DNA of 64,000 nucleotides from assembly GCF_003339815.1 (NCBI RefSeq), contig NZ_PPTT01000011.1, positions 53,705 to 117,704 on the forward strand, in the 5' to 3' direction. Position numbers and translations under genes: made by a program. The stretch is from Eggerthella sinensis (lineage in GTDB: Bacteria; Actinomycetota; Coriobacteriia; Coriobacteriales; Eggerthellaceae). Positions 43,266 through 51,843 of this stretch are shown here, one piece after another. Numbering within the stretch: position 1 is the first letter of the stretch; every line of letters starts with the position of its first letter. The notes under the pieces are model-generated. The model ran no database searches. It saw only the letters and a program-made list of their open reading frames with translations, and had not been told where the DNA came from.

Positions 43266-43627
43266 GTCTGATAAAGGCAATAGCTCCCGGGTGAGATAGG
43301 GGAGGGATGTTCAGTTGTCATGGTGCGGGCCCGCTTGTTTTATTGTACAGGGTTGATCTAGCGCTTCGATGGCGTGCGTCCAGCGTAACGCCGTCTGGTT
43401 CTAGCGTGTTTGCGACGTCGGTGCTACGCGCATTGCACGTGGTTTGCGTGCCGATCCGACGCGGAGCTTACGTGCGACGCGTCGGCTTCCAGCGCGTTTC
43501 CAGCGCACGATTCGCCCGGTGTGGATTTTCCGCACATCGGTTCGTGCGGGGGTTGGTGCGTGCGCGCTTCTCCTTATAATGGGGGCACGCAAGAAGCATT
43601 CCTCGCAACCGAAAGGGAACCGAGTTT
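43266..43627 (+). promoter_or_regulatory. Promoter region of rseP-ispG-proS
   Basis: No gene is seen in this gap. TTGGTG (43553-43558) and TATAAT (43575-43580) with a 16-bp spacer make a good sigma-70 promoter 48 bases before rseP. The rest has no structure I can name. Confidence 0.7.
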
Positions 43628-44722
43628 ATGGATATCGTTCTCATGATCGTGTACGCCACGCTCATTCTGGGCTTCCTCGTGTTCATCCACGAGGGCGGAC
43701 ACTACCTGGCGGCCCGCGCCTTCGGCGTGCGCGTCACCGAGTTCATGTTGGGGCTTCCGGGGCCCAGCATCGGCTTCACGAAGTGGGGCACGAAGTTCGG
43801 CGTGACGCCCTTCCTGTTGGGCGGCTACGCGAAGGTGTGCGGCATGGAGCCGGGCGAGATGAGCCCGCACCTCGAGCCGGTGCTCGCCGCCCTCTACCGT
43901 CGCGGCACGGCGAACATGGAAGACATCGCTGCCGACTGCGGTATCACCGACGACGAGGCTTACGAGGCCCTCGACGAGTTGACGGAGTGGGGCAGCATCG
44001 TGGGCCCGACGAAGAAAGACCAGTACAACACGTATCGCGCTCCCGTCGTGAAGCCGAGCAGAAAGCAGGCCGACGCGGGCATGCGCCCCTACGAGCTTGG
44101 CGGGGCGCGCCCGGTGCACGATGCGCACGCGCTGTTCGAGAGCGAGTACAAGCAGCAGTACCGCAGCCTGCCGTTCTGGAAGCGCTCAGTCATCCTCGTG
44201 GCCGGCGTGGCCGTGAACCTGCTGTTCGCCGTGCTGCTGTTCGTGATTTTGTTCTCCCTCATTGGCGTCGACGTGCAGACGGCGGCGGGCGACATCCGGC
44301 ACATCAATCTTAATCCGCTTCAAGCCATTCAGATGGGATTCATGTACATTGGCATGGTGGTGCAGCTCATCGCGGGGCTGTTCAACCCGTCGACGGCGGG
44401 CGAGGTCGTGCAGAGCACGTCGTCGGTTATCGGGATCGCCGCGATGTCCAAACAAGCGGTTGACATGGGCCTTGCGAGCATCATCTCGTTCGTCGCATCC
44501 ATCTCCGTTTCCCTTGGCATCATGAACCTTTTGCCTATCCCGCCGCTCGACGGCGGTCGCTTCGTCATCGAGGTCTTCCAGAAGATCTCGCGCAAGATGG
44601 TGTCCCTGAAAGCACTCAACTACCTGAGTGCTGCTGGCATGGTGCTGTTCCTCTGCTTCTTCCTCTTTATGGCGAACCAAGACATCCAGCGGATACTCTC
44701 GGGCGTGGGATTCGGCGGCTAA
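43628..44722 (+). CDS. rseP: Site-2 protease family metallopeptidase, PDZ-less
   Basis: A 364-residue intramembrane zinc protease. HEGGH (21-25) in the first helix gives two zinc His and Glu; NLLPIPPLDGG near residue 297 gives the third ligand. The PDZ domain usual in RseP is absent: only about 20 residues follow the second helix. Instead residues about 80-130 (PVLAALYRRGTANMEDIAA, ITDDEAYEALDELTEWG) look like a winged helix placed between helices one and two. It heads rseP-ispG-proS. Confidence 0.9.
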   Translation: MDIVLMIVYATLILGFLVFIHEGGHYLAARAFGVRVTEFMLGLPGPSIGFTKWGTKFGVTPFLLGGYAKVCGMEPGEMSPHLEPVLAALYRRGTANMEDIAADCGITDDEAYEALDELTEWGSIVGPTKKDQYNTYRAPVVKPSRKQADAGMRPYELGGARPVHDAHALFESEYKQQYRSLPFWKRSVILVAGVAVNLLFAVLLFVILFSLIGVDVQTAAGDIRHINLNPLQAIQMGFMYIGMVVQLIAGLFNPSTAGEVVQSTSSVIGIAAMSKQAVDMGLASIISFVASISVSLGIMNLLPIPPLDGGRFVIEVFQKISRKMVSLKALNYLSAAGMVLFLCFFLFMANQDIQRILSGVGFGG

Positions 44723-44833
44723 GCGCCCATCCGCGGAAACCCGGTGCAGATGCGCCCGTTCGCTTCCATTACGGGGTAGAATATTCTCCGTGCGCTTCGG
44801 CGCAGGAACACGAGACCCAAGAACGGAGGCCCG

Positions 44834-45901
44834 ATGGCACCGCATGCCAAACCGAATGAGGCAACCTGCCAGGTGATGGTGGGCTCCGTGCCGCTCGGCG
44901 GCGGCGCGCCCGTCGTCGTGCAGTCCATGCTGAACGCCCCGGCAACCGACGTTGCGGCCAATCTCGCGCAGATCGAGGCGCTCGCGCAGGCGGGCTGCGA
45001 GATCGTGCGCATGGCCATCCCGCATCGGCGCAACCTCGACGTGTTCGAGGCCGTGTGCAAGCAGTCGCCGCTGCCGGTGGTTGCCGACATCCACTTCGAC
45101 GCGGGCATTGCCATCGAAGCCGCGAAGCGCGGCGCGGCGAAGCTGCGCATCAACCCCGGCAACATCGGGGGGCTTGCCAAAACCGACGCCGTGCTCGACG
45201 CGGCGGGCGAGGCCGGCATCCCCATCCGCATCGGCGTGAACGCGGGCTCGCTCGACAGCGAGCTTGCGGCGCGCGACGACCTCATCCTGCCCGAAAAGCT
45301 GGCGCGCTCGGCCGCGCAATACGCGCGTTACTGCGAGGAGCGCGGCTTCCGCGACCTCGTGGTCAGCGCGAAGGCCCACGACGTCATGACCACGGTGCGC
45401 ACGTACCGGCTGCTCAGCCAACAGCTGCCGCACGTGCCGCTGCACATCGGCGTTACCGAGGCTGGCACCACGTTCCAAGGCGTCATCAAAAGCGCCTGTG
45501 GCCTGGGTATTCTGCTCGAAGAGGGCATCGGCGACACGCTGCGCATCTCGCTCACGGACGAGCCGGTGCAGGAAATCCGCGCCTGTTGGACGCTGCTGGC
45601 ATCCCTCGACCTGCGCCGCCGCGCCCCCGAGCTCATCAGCTGCCCCACGTGCGGGCGCTGCCAGGTGGACCTCATCGGGCTCGCGCGCGAGGTGGAGGAG
45701 CGCATCGCGCACCTCGACAAGCCGCTCAAGGTGGCCGTCATGGGGTGCGTGGTGAACGGTCCGGGCGAAGCCGCCGACGCCGACATCGGCGTGGCGTGCG
45801 GGGTTGGCTCGGGCGTGGTGTTTTCACATGGGAACGTCGTCCGCAAGGTGGAAGAGAGTGCCATCGTGGACGCTTTGATGGAGGAGATAGGAAAGCTATG
45901 A
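44834..45901 (+). CDS. ispG: (E)-4-hydroxy-3-methylbut-2-enyl-diphosphate synthase
   Basis: A 355-residue GcpE/IspG, which makes HMBPP in the methylerythritol-phosphate pathway using a [4Fe-4S] cluster. The TIM-barrel part contains VQSMLNAPATDV, PVVADIHFDAGIA and LRINPGNIG. The cluster Cys residues are in SCPTCGRC and MGCVVNGPGEA. It functions in the same pathway as dxr, 16 kb upstream. ATGA overlap with proS. Confidence 0.97.
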   Translation: MAPHAKPNEATCQVMVGSVPLGGGAPVVVQSMLNAPATDVAANLAQIEALAQAGCEIVRMAIPHRRNLDVFEAVCKQSPLPVVADIHFDAGIAIEAAKRGAAKLRINPGNIGGLAKTDAVLDAAGEAGIPIRIGVNAGSLDSELAARDDLILPEKLARSAAQYARYCEERGFRDLVVSAKAHDVMTTVRTYRLLSQQLPHVPLHIGVTEAGTTFQGVIKSACGLGILLEEGIGDTLRISLTDEPVQEIRACWTLLASLDLRRRAPELISCPTCGRCQVDLIGLAREVEERIAHLDKPLKVAVMGCVVNGPGEAADADIGVACGVGSGVVFSHGNVVRKVEESAIVDALMEEIGKL

Positions 45902-47655
45902 CGAACGCGAACATCATGCGCATGAGCAACATCTACGCGCCCACGCTCAAGGAAGATCCCGCAGACGCGGAAATCGCCAGCCACAAGCTGCTGCTGCGCG
46001 CGGGTTTCATCCGCAAGGCGGCGTCGGGCGTGTACACGTTCCTGCCGCTCGGCAAGCGCGTGCTTGCCAAGGTGGAGAACATCGTGCGCGAGGAAATGGA
46101 CGGCATCGGCACGCAGGAAATCATGATGCCGGCGCTGCAGCCCGGCGAGCTGTGGCACGAGAGCGGCCGCTGGGACGACTACGGCCCCGAGCTCATGCGC
46201 CTCGTCGACCGTCACGATCGCGAGTTCTGCCTCGGGCCCACCCACGAGGAGCTCATCACGGCCCTCGTGCGCAACGAGCTGCGCTCGTACAAAGAACTGC
46301 CGCTCGCGCTCTACCAGATCCAGGTGAAGTTCCGCGACGAGATCCGCCCGCGCTTCGGTCTTTTGCGCAGCCGCGAGTTCATCATGAAGGACGCGTACAG
46401 CTTCCATGCCGACCAGGAGTCGCTGCAGAAAACGTACGACGAGATGAGCGAAGCCTACGGCCGCATCTGCGATCGCATGGGCATGGACTACCGTCCCGTC
46501 GAGGCTGACCCCGGCCAAATCGGCGGCAACGTGACCTGCGAGTTCATGGCGCTCGCCGATGCGGGCGAAGCTGAGCTCGTACACTGCATGTGCGGCTACG
46601 CCGCCAACACCGAAGCCGGCGACTGCCTGGCGCGCCCCACGGTGTACGACGTGCCCGCCATGGAGAAGATCGCCACGCCCGACGTGCACACCATCGCCGA
46701 GCTGGCCGCGTTCCTCGACATCCCCGAGTCGTCCACGGTGAAGGCGCTGTCCGGCAAGAACGACGAGGGCAAGCTCGTCGTCATGTTCATCCCCGGCGAT
46801 CACGAGCTCAACGAGCTCAAGGCGGCCCGCGTGGCCGGCGGCTTCACGCTGCTCACCGACGAGGATATGGAAGCCTTCGGCCTGCACAAGGGCTCGATGG
46901 GCCCGGTCGGCCTGCCCGAAAACGCCTACGTCATCGGCGCGCGCAGCCTGCAGGCGGTGCCGAAGTGGGTCGTGGGCGCGAACGAGGACGGCTACCACTA
47001 CGTGGGCGCCAAGCTGGGCGAAGACTTCCAGGTGGACGAATGGGCCGACCTCTGCATCGTGCAGCCGGGCGACAGCTGCCCCGAGTGCGGCTTGCCGCTC
47101 GAGGGCGCACGCGGCATCGAGGTGTCGCAGGTGTTCCAGCTGGGCGACAAGTACTCGAAGGCCATGGGCGCCACGTTCATGGCGGAAGACGGCTCCGAGC
47201 AGCCCTTCCTCATGGGCTGCTACGGCGTGGGCATCTCCCGCACCATGGCCGCCATCGTGGAGCAGCACAACGACGAGAACGGCATCGCCTGGCCGCTGTC
47301 GGTGGCGCCGGCGCACGTGTGCGTCATCCCGCTGACGGTGGGCGACGACGAGGTGGAGCCCGCCGCCGAGAAGCTGGCGAACGACCTGGCGAAACTGGGG
47401 CTCGAAGTGGTCATCGACGACCGCAAGGAGCGCGCGGGCGTGAAGTTCGCCGACGCGGACCTCATCGGCTGGCCGCTGCAGGTCATCGTGGGCAAGCGCG
47501 GCTTGGCCGAGCAGAAGGTCGAGATCAAGCGCCGCAGCACGGGCGCCCGTCGCGACTTCCCGCTGTCCGCCCTGGCCGAAGCCATCGCCTTCTCCCAGCG
47601 CAACGCCAAAGTCTGGGGCTCCGAACTCAGCCTCTTCGGCGGGCTGTTCGAATAG
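45898..47655 (+). CDS. proS: Prolyl-tRNA synthetase, bacterial type with editing domain
   Basis: A 585-residue class-II synthetase charging tRNA-Pro. Class-II motifs include FRDEIRPRFGLLRSREFIMKD (motif 2) and MGCYGVGISRTMAA (motif 3). The insertion domain between them (about 230-385) is the YbaK-like module that hydrolyses Ala-tRNA-Pro. The C-terminal anticodon domain follows. The ATG at 45898 overlaps the ispG stop. Confidence 0.97.
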   Translation: MTNANIMRMSNIYAPTLKEDPADAEIASHKLLLRAGFIRKAASGVYTFLPLGKRVLAKVENIVREEMDGIGTQEIMMPALQPGELWHESGRWDDYGPELMRLVDRHDREFCLGPTHEELITALVRNELRSYKELPLALYQIQVKFRDEIRPRFGLLRSREFIMKDAYSFHADQESLQKTYDEMSEAYGRICDRMGMDYRPVEADPGQIGGNVTCEFMALADAGEAELVHCMCGYAANTEAGDCLARPTVYDVPAMEKIATPDVHTIAELAAFLDIPESSTVKALSGKNDEGKLVVMFIPGDHELNELKAARVAGGFTLLTDEDMEAFGLHKGSMGPVGLPENAYVIGARSLQAVPKWVVGANEDGYHYVGAKLGEDFQVDEWADLCIVQPGDSCPECGLPLEGARGIEVSQVFQLGDKYSKAMGATFMAEDGSEQPFLMGCYGVGISRTMAAIVEQHNDENGIAWPLSVAPAHVCVIPLTVGDDEVEPAAEKLANDLAKLGLEVVIDDRKERAGVKFADADLIGWPLQVIVGKRGLAEQKVEIKRRSTGARRDFPLSALAEAIAFSQRNAKVWGSELSLFGGLFE

Positions 47656-47690
47656 CGTTCCGGCGGCTTGCCAGCCGCCGAAACAAGCCG

Positions 47691-47825
47691 ATGCTGCGAC
47701 GCGCCCTGGCACCCAACCTCGTGGCGAGGTCGAGGACTCGCGTACCGAAGTACGCTTCGCCCTCGCCCTCCCCGCGATCTCGGGCACCAGGGCGCCTCTC
47801 GCTGACGTACTGCGCCAACCTGCGA
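47691..47825. repeat. Dispersed 135-bp foldable repeat, copy 2
   Basis: Ungapped match to 7041-7175. The core is almost identical. The outer arms GCGCCCTGG (47701-47709) and CCAGGGCGC (47787-47795) pair over nine bases; four of these pairs differ from copy 1 and all four changes are compensatory. It lies between proS and the HAD gene. Confidence 0.8.
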
Positions 47826-47874
47826 GTTCTTGTTCGCGCTTCGCGCGAATCGCATAACGGAAATGAAGGATGGT

Positions 47875-48543
47875 ATGGCATCACACGATATGCAAGCGGT
47901 TCTCTTCGACCTCGATGGGACGCTGCTCGACACGCATGATTTGCTGCTCACCACGTTTCGCTACACGGCGCGCACGGTGCTGCACGAAACGCTGCCCGAT
48001 GAGGTGCTCATGGCGAAGGTGGGCCAGCCGCTCAACACGCAGATGTGGGACTTCACGGACGACCCGTCCGTGCACGAGGAGCTGTGCCGCGTGTATCGCG
48101 AGTACAACGCCCAGATTCACGACGACATGATCAAGCTGTTCGCCGGCACGGTTCCCATGCTCGAGCGCCTCAAGGAGGCGGGCTATCCGCTCGCGGTGGT
48201 CACGTCGAAGCGCCACGAGGTGGCCATGCGCGGCATCGACCGCTTCGATCTGGGTCAATACTTCGACTTCCTCGTGGGCTCCGACGACTGGCCGGAGCAC
48301 AAGCCGCACCCGGGCCCGGTGGCGCACGGCTGCGATCGCCTCGGCTTCGACGCGCGCACCTGCCTGTACGTGGGCGACAGCCCGTTCGACATGCAGGCCG
48401 GCAACGGCGCGGGCTGCGCCACCGCCGCGGCGCTGTGGGGCATGTTCCCGCAGGCCGTGCTCGAAGCCGAGCACCCGACGTTCGTCTGCGCCGACGGCAC
48501 CGAAATCCCCGGCCTCCTCGAAGCCGCCGCCGCGATCGCCTAA
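47875..48543 (+). CDS. HAD-family phosphatase (PpaX/phosphoglycolate phosphatase-like)
   Basis: A 222-residue HAD hydrolase. Motif I is LFDLDGTLLDT, motif II VVTSKRH, motif III Lys in EHKPHPGP and motif IV YVGDSPFDM. The helical cap (about 20-85) is of the phosphoglycolate phosphatase/PpaX type. The ATG at 47875 follows AAGGA. The gene ends at the second parS-like palindrome. Confidence 0.92.
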   Translation: MASHDMQAVLFDLDGTLLDTHDLLLTTFRYTARTVLHETLPDEVLMAKVGQPLNTQMWDFTDDPSVHEELCRVYREYNAQIHDDMIKLFAGTVPMLERLKEAGYPLAVVTSKRHEVAMRGIDRFDLGQYFDFLVGSDDWPEHKPHPGPVAHGCDRLGFDARTCLYVGDSPFDMQAGNGAGCATAAALWGMFPQAVLEAEHPTFVCADGTEIPGLLEAAAAIA

Positions 48544-48550
48544 GTACCCG

Positions 48551-48587
48551 CGAACGAGTGTTTCACGTGAAACACTCGTTCGTTTTT
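48551..48587 (+). terminator. parS-like palindrome, copy 2, with T tract
   Basis: A perfect 32-bp palindrome (48551-48582) with TGTTTCACGTGAAACA (48559-48574) at its centre is followed on the plus strand by TTTTT. It lies seven bases after the HAD stop, between convergent genes, so it looks both like an exact parS site and like an intrinsic terminator. Confidence 0.7.
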
Positions 48588-48591
48588 CGGC

Positions 48592-49500
48592 CTACCGCCC
48601 GCCGTCCTCCGCCGCCTCGTCTCCGTACGTGTCGGCTATCCATTGCTGTGTCACGTCCAAAAACGCGCGCGTGGCAACCGACGCCGTTTCCATCGAGCGC
48701 AGCGCGATGGCTATCTCGCGGCTCGTTTCCACTTCCGGCTGCTTGATGGCCAGGGGAAACGGCGCGTCGCGCAGGATGAGGTCGGGCAGCACGCTGAACC
48801 CGAGCCCCGCGCTCACCATGCTCATCACGGCGTAGTCGCTGTCAATGGTGAAGCGCACGTCGGGCTCCACGTCGTTGTTGCGAAACAGCGTCTCCATCTC
48901 CGACGACGTGCCGCTCTTCAGCCGGATGTAGGGTCCCTCCGCAAGCGCCTCGCGCGGCACGAACGGCGCGTCGGCCAGGGGATGGTCGGGCGGCAGCACC
49001 ACGAGCAGCGGGTCCTTGCGCAGCGGGATGGCGAACAGGTCGTGCTTGATGGGGTAGACGAAGAACCCGCAGTCGGCATCGCCGCGCCACACGGCCGCTT
49101 CCAGCTCGTCCTCGTCGTCGACGCAGATGAGCTGCAAGTCGATGCCGGGGTGCTGCTCCAGGAAGCGCTTGGCGATGCCGGGGAACCATTGGATGGCGGT
49201 GCTCGTGAACGCCGCCACGCGCACGACGCCGCTTTCGAGGTGCTTGAGCTCGGCCAGCCGCATTTCCAGCTGGCGCTCGCTGTTGCACACGTTCTGCACC
49301 CAAGGCAGCAGGTCGGCGCCGTCCGTGGTGAGGTGCGCGCCGCCGTAATCGCGCACGAACAGGGGCACGTCGAGCTCGCGCTCGAGCGTGCTCACCAGGT
49401 AGCTGATGCCGGCCTGCGTGTAGCCCAAATCGTGCGCTGCCTGCTTGAAGCTGCCCGTCTCGGCCACTTTCAGGAACGCATCGTACTTTTGGTTGCCCAT
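48592..49500 (-). CDS. LysR-family regulator
   Basis: A 302-residue LysR protein with N-terminal winged helix (AETGSFKQAAHDLGYTQAGISY) and a LysR substrate domain. The ATG at 49500 is seven bases after AAGGAG. It is divergent from the EamA transporter across a 256-base AT-rich gap and probably controls it. Confidence 0.92.
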   Translation of the reverse strand: MGNQKYDAFLKVAETGSFKQAAHDLGYTQAGISYLVSTLERELDVPLFVRDYGGAHLTTDGADLLPWVQNVCNSERQLEMRLAELKHLESGVVRVAAFTSTAIQWFPGIAKRFLEQHPGIDLQLICVDDEDELEAAVWRGDADCGFFVYPIKHDLFAIPLRKDPLLVVLPPDHPLADAPFVPREALAEGPYIRLKSGTSSEMETLFRNNDVEPDVRFTIDSDYAVMSMVSAGLGFSVLPDLILRDAPFPLAIKQPEVETSREIAIALRSMETASVATRAFLDVTQQWIADTYGDEAAEDGGR

Positions 49501-49756
49501 AGCTGGCTCCTTCCGCACCCCACAGGATCTTCATAACCATCGAGTATGCAGATGCACAATTTTGGATTTTACAAACATCGACGTGGGAAAACAAGAATCT
49601 TTTGAAATCTTAAAAAGAAATTCTCATTTTACTTTTACCGAGCGAAACCATACCATATCCACCGCAACCCAAGAACAGAGTTCAGAAGCCTCGCGCAGGC
49701 GAGGTCTGGAAGTAGTGCGCTGTCAGCGCCTCTGTACACCCGAAAGGAGGCACCCC
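49501..49756. promoter_or_regulatory. AT-rich divergent promoter region
   Basis: No gene. The region between the LysR and EamA genes is much more AT-rich than the genome around it. GACGTGGGAAAAC (49580-49592) recurs at 63962-63974, also in an AT-rich gap. LysR-type T-N11-A boxes probably lie near TTGAAATCTTAAAAAG (49610s). Confidence 0.4.
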
Positions 49757-50803
49757 ATGGAAAGCATCGCAAACAAGCGTTGGCCGTATGTCGCGTGCGT
49801 CGTGCTGCAAACGGTCATCTTCGGCTCGGGCAACGCCATCACGAAAATGGCGTACGAGAGCATCACGCCCATGTGGTGCCTCGCCATTCGATTCGGCCTG
49901 GCCACGCTCGTGTTCGCCGCGTTCTTCGGCCCGCGCATCGTGCGGCAGCTGCGGGGTGCGCGCATCGGCGCCTGGCTGCCCGCCGCGCTGTGCATGGCCG
50001 TCGCGTACCTCACCTGCAACGTGGCGCTCGACCTGACCACCGCCACGAACGTCGGCTTCCTCGTGGCGCTGCCCGTGGTGTTCGCGCCGCTGCTGTCGTC
50101 GGTGCTCAACCGCCGCCGCTACCCGTTGGCGTTCCTGCCGTTTCAGGCGGCCGTCGTCGCGGGGCTCTACCTGCTGTGCAACAACGGGGGAGCGGCCACG
50201 TTCGGCTGGGGCGAAGTGCTGGCCCTGCTGTCCTCCGTGGCGCTGGCCGGCGCGCTCGTGTTCGGCGAGAAGGGCCTCGAGCAGCTTGACGCCACCACGG
50301 TGGCCGGCACGCAAATCGGCGCTTCGTTCGTGGTGGCCCTCATGTGCGCCGTCGCGTTCGAGCCGCCCGTGAACATCATGGCCGTGCAGCCCATGGCGTG
50401 GGGCACCATCGCTTTCCTCGCGCTGCTCAGCACGTGCCTCACCTTCATGCTGCAGAACGTGTCGCTGACGAAGCTCCCGTCGTCCACCGTATCGCTGCTG
50501 CTCACGGGCGAGCCGGTGTTCACCGCGGCCTTCTCGTTCGCGCTGCTCGGCGAGACGCTGTCGGCGGCGGGCCTGCTGGGAGCGGGCATCATCGTGGCGG
50601 CCGTCGTGGCGGCCACCTGGGTCGAAGGCCGCCAAGCGGCTCCTGCCGCCGTGCCGGCGATGCAGGCGGAAGGCGCCTTCGCGTTGGAGGAAGGATGGTT
50701 CGAGGGTGCGGAGTTCGGCGCGTCTTCGCCCGTCACGGGCGTGGACCTGCCCCACCTCGTGCCTCCCGAACGTCGTTCGTTCGCGCAGGAGCGCGCGGCG
50801 TAG
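49757..50803 (+). CDS. EamA/DMT-family metabolite transporter
   Basis: A 348-residue membrane protein with ten helices in two EamA repeats (about 10-135 and 155-290), then a 60-residue hydrophilic tail longer than usual. The second repeat contains LPSSTVSLLLTGEPVFTAAFSF, the typical signature. Such proteins export amino acids or other metabolites. AAAGGAGG lies before the ATG at 49757. Confidence 0.9.
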   Translation: MESIANKRWPYVACVVLQTVIFGSGNAITKMAYESITPMWCLAIRFGLATLVFAAFFGPRIVRQLRGARIGAWLPAALCMAVAYLTCNVALDLTTATNVGFLVALPVVFAPLLSSVLNRRRYPLAFLPFQAAVVAGLYLLCNNGGAATFGWGEVLALLSSVALAGALVFGEKGLEQLDATTVAGTQIGASFVVALMCAVAFEPPVNIMAVQPMAWGTIAFLALLSTCLTFMLQNVSLTKLPSSTVSLLLTGEPVFTAAFSFALLGETLSAAGLLGAGIIVAAVVAATWVEGRQAAPAAVPAMQAEGAFALEEGWFEGAEFGASSPVTGVDLPHLVPPERRSFAQERAA

Positions 50804-50841
50804 CGGGTTTCTTCCGCAGCTCCACTCATATCTCGCATGAC

Positions 50842-50874
50842 AAGCGGCGAGCGGACTTCCTCCGCTCGCCGCTT
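50842..50874. terminator. Intrinsic terminator of the EamA gene
   Basis: AAGCGGCGAGCGGA (50842-50855) and TCCGCTCGCCGCTT (50861-50874) form a 14-bp perfect stem, with a T-rich stretch following. Confidence 0.85.
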
Positions 50875-51038
50875 CGTTTCTGCCGCTCAAGTGCGCAGGG
50901 TGCCGAGAAATCTCCTTTCGTCTGGTCACCTTGCCCCGATTGGTGGTTGCTCGGGGCGCATGCGCTCCCCCTCCTCTATAGTACAAGGGTATCACTGCCT
51001 TGACAGCCGATCGCTATATGGGAGGAGCGTGCGTGTTC

Positions 51039-51239
51039 ATGGCATCGAAACCCTTGTCCAGTGACGAAGCGAACGATCTGATGAAGCAGCTTGGCATTTC
51101 CGAGACGTCTTCGCGTTCGAAGGAACGAGCTTCCAAGAAAGCGGGCACGTCGAACGAAACGAGCGTTGCGAGCTTGCTGAGCGAGCTCTACCGCTCCGAC
51201 ATCGGCCGCCGGCCGCCTCATCTGTCCCATCATTCGTAA
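51039..51239 (+). CDS. Small protein of unknown function
   Basis: A 66-residue hydrophilic, Ser/Lys-rich frame starting at ATG 51039 (GTG 51033 is an alternative) after GGAGGAG. It begins MASKPLSSDEANDLMKQLGI and has no recognisable domain. A plausible promoter precedes it (TATAGTAC at about 50976) and a terminator follows (51254-51278), which supports a real gene. Confidence 0.55.
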   Translation: MASKPLSSDEANDLMKQLGISETSSRSKERASKKAGTSNETSVASLLSELYRSDIGRRPPHLSHHS

Positions 51240-51253
51240 GTCCGGGTACTCCG

Positions 51254-51278
51254 CCGCCGCCCCGCTCAGGGGCGGCGG
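51254..51278 (+). terminator. Hairpin after the small protein gene
   Basis: CCGCCGCCCC (51254-51263) pairs with GGGGCGGCGG (51269-51278) around GCTCA. No T tract follows. Confidence 0.6.
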
Positions 51279-51435
51279 ACAAACGGGAGGCGAAGAAGCG
51301 AAGATGCGGCAACCTTCCCTTGACGGCTGCGCTCCCTCGCGCCGCGAGCATTGCCCTTTTCCCCGATTTGGTGCATCATGGATTGCGGAGGCTGTCCGTG
51401 CAGCGGACGGCGAATCGCAAGCATAGGAGGCTCAT

Positions 51436-51819
51436 ATGGCTAACCTCAGCGACGGATTCAAAGACATCTTCCTGGCGGGCATCGGCGCGATGGCCATCAC
51501 CGGCGAAAAGACCAAGGAACTGGTCGACCAGCTCATCTCCAAGGGCGAGCTCACGGTGGACCAGGGCAAGCAGATCAACACCGAACTGAAGCACAAGGCC
51601 GAAGACGTGGCGCAAAACGTGCGCTACGACGTGCTCGAGGCGCGCATGGCCGTCATGACGCCCGAGGAGCGCGCGGCGTTCGCCGCAAAGGCTGCCGAAA
51701 TCGCCGAGCAGGCGAACGCGAAGGCCGAGGCTCCCGAAGCGGAAGTGGGCGATGCGTCCCCGGTGGCCGTCGACGACGAGGCTGCTCCGGCGGCCGCGCC
51801 GCAGACGCCCGGCGCCTAG
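51436..51819 (+). CDS. Phasin-like / PhaF-type small protein
   Basis: A 127-residue protein. The first 80 residues are helical (GFKDIFLAGIGAMAITGEKT, then ELVDQLISKGELTVDQGK) as in phasin-superfamily proteins that often precede UbiB genes. The tail is Ala/Pro/acidic and disordered. It is 24 bases from ubiB on the same strand. AGGAGG lies close to the start. Confidence 0.8.
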   Translation: MANLSDGFKDIFLAGIGAMAITGEKTKELVDQLISKGELTVDQGKQINTELKHKAEDVAQNVRYDVLEARMAVMTPEERAAFAAKAAEIAEQANAKAEAPEAEVGDASPVAVDDEAAPAAAPQTPGA

Positions 51820-51843
51820 CGCCCGGTTGCGGGCTGCCCGTCC

